Assembly: GCA_030248065.1 (NCBI GenBank)
Contig: JASAMV010001506.1
Coordinates: forward strand, 164,562-228,561
Direction: 5' to 3'
Origin: Rhynchonema sp. JSB1_4
Lineage: Eukaryota > Nematoda > Chromadorea > Monhysterida > Xyalidae
DNA: 64,000 bases
Positions 59,652-64,000 of this stretch are shown here, in pieces. Numbering within the stretch: position 1 is the first letter of the stretch; the number at the start of each line of letters is the position of its first letter. Made by a program: the position numbers and the translations under genes. The notes under the pieces are model-generated. The model was not told the origin of the DNA and did not search any database. It saw nothing but the letters and a program-made list of their open reading frames with translations.

Positions 59652-60120
59652 ATGTATTTGATGTAAAACGAACAGTCGTGCGGTAAAACGGCCAAATTAC
59701 AGGGTGTGTTTTAATTTTTTGGCGGGAAAAGTATGCGCACCCTGCGCCCCTTTTCTGTAGCCTGCCTGGCTGGCACCGCTGTTCAGTCTGCATATATGTG
59801 AGAGACCCACTCGCGCCCCTCTTCCCATCACCCCTACCTAGGTAGCACGGATGTCTGCTGCGTGTGGAACTGCTGCGCATCCTACAAGCGCCCGTCTCGG
59901 AGCCGGCTAGACCTAGGTTGCATGGATCCCCCTCTTCCGTTCATGTTTAGGATACCGCAACATTTATGAACACACCTTCATTCAGAACAGATAGTTAAGT
60001 TACAGTTAGCTAAGTTATAGTTTATGTTTTTTGGCACATAATATTAATGAACTTTTCGCGTAAACATTTATGAACACAGCTTCATTCAGAACAGATAGTT
60101 AGCTAACTGTTACCTAACTA

Positions 60121-60458
60121 TCTGTTCTGAATGAAGCTGTGTTCATAAATGTGTGCCAAGAAACATAAACTATAACTTAGCTAACTGTTATCTAACTATC
60201 TGTTCTGAATGAAGCTGTGTTCATAAATGTGTGCCAAGAAACATAAACTATAACTTAGCTAACTGTTACCTAACTATCTGTTCTGAATGAAGCTGTGTTC
60301 ATAAATGTGTGCCAAGAAACATAAACTATAACTTAGCTAACTGTTACCTAACTATCTGTTCTGAATGAAGCTGTGTTCATAAATGTTTACGCGAAAAGTT
60401 CATTAATATTATGTGCCAAAAAACATAAACTATAACTTAGCTAACTGTAACTTAACTA
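60121..60458. repeat. 78-base tandem repeat at the centre of the palindrome
   Basis: The word TCTGTTCTGAATGAAGC starts at 60121, 60199, 60277 and 60355, exactly 78 bases apart, and a related copy starts at 60459 after a 26-base insertion (TTTACGCGAAAAGTTCATTA and on). The left arm has only the unit with the insertion. Confidence 0.92.
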
Positions 60459-61931
60459 TCTGTTCTGAATGAAGGTGTGTTCATAAATGTTGCGGTATCC
60501 TAAACATGAACGGAAGAGGGGGATCCATGCAACCTAGGTCTAGCCGGCTCCGAGACGGGCGCTTGTAGGATGCGCAGCAGTTCCACACGCAGCAGACATC
60601 CGTGCTACCTAGGTAGGGGTGATGGGAAGAGGGGCGCGAGTGGGTCTCTCACATATATGCAGACTGAACAGCGGTGCCAGCCAGGCAGGCTACAGAAAAG
60701 GGGCGCAGGGTGCGCATACTTTTCCCGCCAAAAATTAAAACACACCCTGTAATTTGGCCGTTTTACCGCACACTGTTCGTTTTACATCAAATACATGGGG
60801 GCGCGGGGGGGCGCGGGGGGGCGCGGAGGGGTGTGAGGTGCGAAATGGCCCAATCTCACGTAAACCATGAGCAACAGCTAAACTATAGCAACACCACGCC
60901 AACACGAGCCCCGATTTCGGAGATGGCAGATAGTGAAACATTCACACGTGGCTGCTGATTTGGGAAATGTTACACGTTCTATACAATACAACGTGGCGCA
61001 TGAAGATTTTCTCTTTTTATTCGTTTTTGTAAGCACACCACCTCCGAAATCGGGCTCGTGTTGGCGCAGTTCGCCGTGCAATTACATATGTGTTCCACGT
61101 GAAAAACTCGCCTTCTTTTTACAAAATGTCCCAGCCAGTTCCACAATCGAAACGATCTGCTTTACCAAACGCCCCCCCCCCCCAACAACAAACAGCCGAA
61201 AATTGTCGCCAGCAACAAAGCCGGAACAAAGCGAGGTGCACCCGATCACGCCAACAATCAGTAGGTTGGGATCAGTTCCATTGACTCATTTACATTATGT
61301 TGACCAGCGCACAGCACACTGTTCAGCAGCATCACTGCCTCGCAGCTGGTTAATTTCACAATTTGCCGTGGAAAGTTCAAAATAATTTTGATTAATGTTG
61401 CAAAAGTACAGCAACACACGGCTTCAAGCCGATCATTGAATTTGACCGCATGGCATGGATTTAGCCGGTGGTATATCCATGAAATTTTTCGTTTTTTTTT
61501 TCAATTTTCGGATTAAATAGAGAATAGAGATTGATCACGTTTTCAAGCTTCCACATTTCTCGCAAAAATTACAAAAATCGTCTTTTGGTCCCGGTATGAA
61601 AAGACACGGAAGGATCCTTTACGCCACGATACGATTTAGCCTTATTTGTATCGAGGCTCGCATATCCCTCTTTTGGTAGCAAGCTCTGGGCGTTTGTGGA
61701 TGAAAATGCTTGCCACAATGAGGTGCATATCGCACTCTCCCTCCTTACCTAGCTAAAAGTAGTGACCGGAAGTGTACTTTCGGACACTTTTTCTGGCCGA
61801 TGTGCTTTAGCGTAGGTGCGATTGTGCTGTGCTGCCTTTGGCTACCAATGTGATACACACCGGCCAGAAAAGTGACCGAAACTGCACTTTGCGGTCACTT
61901 TTTGATAGGTGTAAGGATGGCGCGAGTGTGG

Positions 61932-62215
61932 TATAGTAAATTTCTAATTTCATTTCCTCATGCATTCTTACAGACGCAGGGAAACTCCCGTTCGAAGTCG
62001 AGGCAGGCAACAAGCTCAACACACAGTCAACAAGCCACGCAGCTGACACACACAGCTTGTGTGACTGAAACATTCGAAACGCACACGAGCCAGCTGCGTG
62101 GCTTGTAGACTGTGTGTTGTGTAGGTTGCCTGCCTCGACTTCGAACGGGAGTTTTCCCGCGTCTGTAAGAATACATGAGGCAACGAAATTAGAAATTTAT
62201 TATACTGTATTTATA
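61932..62215. mobile_element. Intact foldback element, TATAGTAAATTTC family
   Basis: Ends TATAGTAAATTTCTAATTTC and its near-inverse (TTAGAAATTTATTATACTG). Arms continue through ACTCCCGTTCGAAGTCGAGG and CAACACACAGTC, which recur reversed. Present only in the right arm. Confidence 0.8.
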
Positions 62216-63982
62216 TAGTTAAAAAAAGGTGTAGTTGATGACTTGGTGTAAGCATAATACAGTGTTCTTATTTTTAGATTATATCAAATTTTCTCAAAGC
62301 ATGTGAGTTGGGAAACTGGGCAGTCATTGTCTCACGTTACTCATCGATTGCAAAAAGACCCTTAACCATGAATTTTGCGCCCTTTCCAATATTATTGAAT
62401 TGAATAGTCACGTTGCCATTGTCAGCATTCATTTGGAGATTACGTTGCCAGTAAACAGGTATTTTAATGCGTGACTAGCCCTCGTTTAGATGACTCAAAA
62501 AATACAATTTCCGGTCTCAGCATGCAAACATTTTAATTTGACCACAACCAAAACTGATCACTGTCAAATACAGCTAATTAAAATTGTCTGAATCATGAAA
62601 ATAATTGCAAGTTACTGAATGTAATGTATCAGCAACGCGTGTAAGCCATGCAGATTATTGCCATTGGCATATGCAATTTTTAAAAAGTAGGTACCGTATT
62701 TGTTTGTTTGATGCAAACTTTCCGTGTGTGGGTGAATTAGCTGGCAGATATAAAGTTTGGTTCTCATGTCTTTGAAGCTCGAACAGACAGGAAAGAACTC
62801 TATGAGAAAGTATCATCTGTTTTTTGTAAGTTGTTCTAACTGATACAAGTACTCTGTTAGGGCGCCCTTCATAGTGGAAAATGGAAATGAAAATATTTTC
62901 TACGTCCAAGTTTTCCATTTCCATTTTCCAATATGACTAGGGGCATACTGGAAAATGGAAAGTGGAAATTAACCAAAACATTTTCTACGTAAATGCTGAT
63001 CAATCGGCGGCCGAAAATTGACCGGAACAGAAAGTGTTTTTGTCATATGCCAAAACACGACTGCTGCAGAAAATGTTTTGTTTCATTTCCATTTTCTACT
63101 GTGACTAAGGGAGCCCTGAGGTGTTCACATAAAATCACAATGCACATGGCCAAGTCCGTGAGGCAGGTACATAGACAGTTTTCATGTCTAGGATACATCT
63201 TAATAAGCCTTGTTCGCACGAGTTTGTAATCCAGGAAAACAAATGAAATTGAGCTAAGGTTCGCTTGCAAAACCTGCAGTAATTCATTCACAATAATTTA
63301 CGCATATGTGTCCTGGGAGACTGTACAGCACACCGCAGCCTAAATGGGGGTCAATTAAAAAACCTTGTGATGTGTACCCGGGTTTGTTTACCAAAAACAA
63401 CTAATCCTTGAAAAATTTTCAAAACTTAATTCAAAATCTAAGGACTTGGACGGCTGCGTGCCAGCTGTGAGAGAGTGCTTAAATTTAATGCTCCTGTGAT
63501 TAAATCAGATTATCCTGCTCAAATGAAACTTTTTGATTATCATCTAGAACGAGTCAGAACGTTTGTCGTTTACTAAACCGATCTTCCGGTAGCACTTTTC
63601 TCGGTTGTCTTTGCAAAATTGAACCTGATGTTCGTTACTGTAGCAATTCAGAACAAAGGCAGCTTTCACGATGAAAATTAGCATGCACTTGCAACGTTGC
63701 AGGCTGTGATTTGGAAAGAAAAACGCGCACATTCAATCTTAACAACGTTTGCTCAGAAGTCGAAAGCGTTTATAGACGAGGTTCACAAAGAACGCAAAGG
63801 CCAAGGCCTCAGCACCACAATTAACCGTTGTCCCGGTGTCTCGCGAAGGCTGTCTCAACGACATTAACTTAGTGCGTACATAGCGCTGTTGCCAAGGCAG
63901 TTTTCTTAACGAATCAGATTTAAAAAACTTGATTTCTCCCCAGATTCCAGGAAAAAAGCGAAGAATCAACTACAGAATCAAA

Positions 63983-64000
63983 ATGACGAATCACAACGCG
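63983..64000 (+). CDS. amt: Ammonium transporter copy 3, first six codons only
   Basis: ATG at 63983 followed by MTNHNA, the same six residues as the copy beginning at 56632 on the minus strand. The 5' flank is the same for kilobases. The gene runs out of the window, so nothing can be said of the rest. It lies head-to-head with copy 2 across the palindrome. Confidence 0.75.

Larger units (their letters stand above)
56613..60101. repeat. Left arm of a large inverted duplication
   Basis: From the Amt start codon region outward, this 3.5 kb is repeated in reverse at 60115-64000. Matching landmarks: the ATG region 56632 with 63983; the 82-codon open frame 57326-57574 with 63291-63043, identical in translation; 57693-57962 with 62924-62655, two residue differences; 58379-58700 with 61740-62240. 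The differences are single-base changes, small indels and the two large ones listed under the right arm. No gene is recognised inside; the open frames come from repeats. Internal foldbacks: 57497-57764, 58505-58695, 59370-59565. Confidence 0.92.
60115..64000. repeat. Right arm of the large inverted duplication
   Basis: Reverse copy of 56613-60101, running to the window edge. It is about 400 bases longer: three extra 78-base tandem units beside the centre and an intact foldback at 61932-62215. Matching foldbacks: 60888-61082, about 61743-61920, and about 62853-63120. The outermost bases are the start of an Amt coding sequence. Confidence 0.92.

Noticed and set aside
59488..60958. Open frames of 94 to 130 codons in both palindrome arms
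   Set aside because: They are made of the foldback and GCGCCCCCC repeats, and their frames differ between arms.

Overview
The window is nuclear DNA of an animal, most likely an invertebrate. Evidence: every recognisable gene is split by short GT-AG introns (about 50 to 1600 bases), the intergenic DNA is full of foldback and hAT-type elements, there is a tRNA-like Pol III promoter unit, and the gene set combines a cellular RNA-dependent RNA polymerase (RdRP), ammonium transporters and EGF/thrombospondin-type proteins. Several first exons sit just behind a strong 3' splice site, which would fit spliced-leader trans-splicing. I cannot fix the phylum: nematode-like, tardigrade or lophotrochozoan all remain possible. 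Exon coordinates below are hand-built from reading frame, splice sites and phase agreement.

Layout. 138-17801 (+): a large RdRP gene of about 30 exons, with its catalytic DLDGD motif at 11039-11053. 19672-36017 (+): six tandem genes for secreted cysteine-rich proteins. The first (19672-20953) reads like a GM2-activator/ML-type lipid-binding protein; the other five are close paralogues of one another and share the same split-cysteine intron. A lone signal-peptide-like exon follows at 36133. 37775-40459 (+): an ammonium transporter (Amt). 41901-45449 (-) and 48132-51285 (+): two head-to-head secreted proteins with Thr/Pro-rich linkers, one with a thrombospondin type 1 repeat, the other with EGF-like modules. 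51838-56632 (-): a second, complete Amt of 12 exons. 56613-64000: a near-identical inverted duplication (arms of 3.5 and 3.9 kb, centre near 60108) that contains the Amt 5' end in both arms, so a third Amt begins at 63983 and leaves the window.

Mobile DNA. Three elements carry perfect 8-base target duplications typical of hAT transposons (8735-9120, 31189-31527, 40577-41092) and a fourth (3855-4773) carries a 7/8 duplication and a nested foldback. At least ten other foldback elements were found. A decamer, TGATGTTTCA, occurs 14 times in either orientation, where about 0.1 would be expected by chance.

How the genes relate. No operon-like functional link between the RdRP, the lipid-binding-like cluster and the transporters is evident. 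The cluster looks like recent local gene expansion; the Amt genes look like an older family with one very recent duplication, or an assembly of two haplotypes joined at a palindrome.
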